In this document: positions 62,962-64,000 of the stretch, one piece after another
Numbering within the stretch: position 1 is the first letter of the stretch
Layout: every line of letters begins with the position of its first letter
NCBI GenBank assembly: GCA_000433035.1
Contig: FR890813.1
Coordinates: forward strand, 1-64,000
Direction: 5' to 3'
DNA from: Staphylococcus sp. CAG:324
GTDB taxonomy: Bacteria > Bacillota_I > Bacilli_A > ML615J-28 > CAG-313
Length of the DNA stretch: 64,000 bases
Notes under the pieces: model-generated
The model's database searches: none
What the model saw: the letters and a program-made list of their open reading frames with translations, nothing else
Told to the model about the DNA's origin: nothing
Translations under genes and position numbers: made by a program

Positions 62962-64000
62962 TATTTTCCTCTTTCCGCCTTAGCTTTTTTTCTATATATT
63001 TCATTAATATGTTCTTTTTTTATTTTTTTTATCTTTTTGTTAATTTCTTCCAGTCTTTTTTTCCGATATCCTGGTTTTACTTTTTTTGGCATTTTAGTAC
63101 TACTATGCACTTGATTTTCAATTGTTTTAATAAATCCTTTTTCTTTTTTAACAAAAAAATTGGTTTCTACAATCTCATTATTTTGAATCTTAACAAATTT
63201 AGGTTTGAGACCTTTATTTTGTAAATTTTTAATGTAATCGTCATCCTCATAGGCATAAAGAGAATATGCATACCCTGTATTATTATATCTTGCTGTACGA
63301 CCTGTACGATGAATATAAAATTCAATGTCATTTGGTAAATCAAAATTAATTATATGACTAACACCTTTTATATCAATTCCCCTAGCAGCTATGTCACTTG
63401 CTACTATATATTGATATTCTAAAGCATTTATTCTTTTTAACATTTGTTTACGAATTCTATCTTCCATTGCGCCATGTAATTTGCCAATTTTAAAGCCTTC
63501 TTTTGAAAGAAGCATTGCAATTTTTTCTACTTGTTCTTTGGTATTAACAAAAACGATTGCTAAAAAAGGATGAATAATATGAAGTAGTTGTAACAATACT
63601 TTTTCCTTATCTTTTGCTTTACATTGCAACATTAGATGTTCAATATTAGCAGTAGTTAAATTTTTCTCCTTTATGACAATGGTTTTAACATTTTCTAAAT
63701 ATTTATTTAAAAAATGTCTAAGTCCTTTAGGAATTGTAGCACTAAAAATCAAAAATTGCGGTTTACCCTGAACTTTAGCCATAATTTTATCAACCTCAAT
63801 CAATTCCTTTTCCTCAAATATCATATCAGCCTCGTCTATTACAACCGTTTGAGCATTATGTATTTTCAAAACATTAGCATCTATAACCAAATCCATTAAT
63901 CTTCCAATTGTACCGATAACAATATGAGGTTGTTTTTTTTCATATTTTTTGATTTCTACTTCTCTATCCATTCCTCCAATTACTTTTGCGACTTCTATTT
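62961..64000 (-). CDS. DEAD-box RNA helicase (5' part missing)
   Basis: A partial gene running off the window end; the frame continues past the ATG at 63971 for nine more codons with typical helicase sequence. Visible are GTIGRL (motif Ib), DEADM (motif II), SAT (motif III), the helicase C domain with SDIAARGIDIKG (motif V) and HRTGRTARY (motif VI), and a basic C-terminal tail. The Q-motif and the Walker A motif lie outside. Proteins of this form are the CshB-like cold-shock helicases. Coupled to nfo by a one-base overlap. Confidence 0.92.
   Translation of the reverse strand, partial: IEVAKVIGGMDREVEIKKYEKKQPHIVIGTIGRLMDLVIDANVLKIHNAQTVVIDEADMIFEEKELIEVDKIMAKVQGKPQFLIFSATIPKGLRHFLNKYLENVKTIVIKEKNLTTANIEHLMLQCKAKDKEKVLLQLLHIIHPFLAIVFVNTKEQVEKIAMLLSKEGFKIGKLHGAMEDRIRKQMLKRINALEYQYIVASDIAARGIDIKGVSHIINFDLPNDIEFYIHRTGRTARYNNTGYAYSLYAYEDDDYIKNLQNKGLKPKFVKIQNNEIVETNFFVKKEKGFIKTIENQVHSSTKMPKKVKPGYRKKRLEEINKKIKKIKKEHINEIYRKKAKAERGK

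Noticed and set aside
1..64000. CRISPR array, prophage or conjugative region
   Set aside because: No regularly spaced repeats, phage structural genes, integrases or transfer genes are present; the only mobile element seen is the IS110-type sequence.

Overview
The window is AT-rich (roughly 30% GC by eye) bacterial chromosome with dense, short-spaced operons, strong AGGAGG-type ribosome binding sites and sigma-A-like promoters, most with an extended -10 (TGnTATAAT). A tricistronic GerA/GerB/GerC spore-germinant receptor, SepF, a DarA-type c-di-AMP receptor, a YmfF/YmfH-like M16 pair and the MEP-pathway enzyme IspG point to a spore-forming low-GC Bacillota lineage, plausibly Erysipelotrichia or the sporulating relatives of Mollicutes. 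TGA acts as a stop (for example at 27364, 29094 and 39071), so the code is standard rather than the mycoplasma code. The exact taxon cannot be read from the sequence.

Layout. 0-5 kb: tRNA-Thr(CGU) with unusual bases, a DUF5131 protein and the nadA-nadB-nadC operon for de novo NAD synthesis. 5-11 kb: an SPFH/zinc-ribbon pair behind glycerol kinase, then an ABC importer of the NMT1/SsuA type with unknown substrate. 11-17 kb: a CtpE-like P-type ATPase, a class-I amidotransferase-like gamma-glutamyl hydrolase, an EF-G paralogue and a c-di-AMP receptor. 17-24 kb: an operon of one WG-repeat lipoprotein and two ABC-FtsX fusion transporters. 24-30 kb: AEC transporter, unknown membrane protein, DUF1697, VOC protein, RNA uracil methyltransferase and an acyltransferase/zinc-ribbon fusion. 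30.4-32.9 kb: tRNA-Leu and an IS110-family element with a structured leader that looks like a bridge-RNA locus, next to a tiny membrane-protein gene. 33-40.9 kb: marR-degV-nitrilase operon, PepT, pyrimidine-nucleoside phosphorylase, the thyA-folA-plsC operon and an SSB paralogue. 41-44.5 kb: the germinant receptor operon. 44.5-54 kb: M16 peptidase pair, then an operon running yggS-sepF-ylmH-ileS-unknown-deoC-deoD. 54-64 kb: tRNA-Arg(CCG), argS, a BadF-type kinase with a GH4 glycosidase, metK, a pseudouridine synthase, an orphan transposase-like HTH protein, ispG, endonuclease IV and a DEAD-box helicase running off the window end.

The most informative unexplained signals are the IS110 leader (a 10-nt match to the element's presumed right end, a 17/19 inverted repeat, and a hairpin covering the transposase ribosome binding site); near-identical palindromes upstream of the MarR gene and of the tiny membrane gene; a GerC protein with no lipobox cysteine; the stand-alone HTH derived from a transposase; and the unrecognised protein fixed between ileS and the nucleoside-salvage genes in the division operon.
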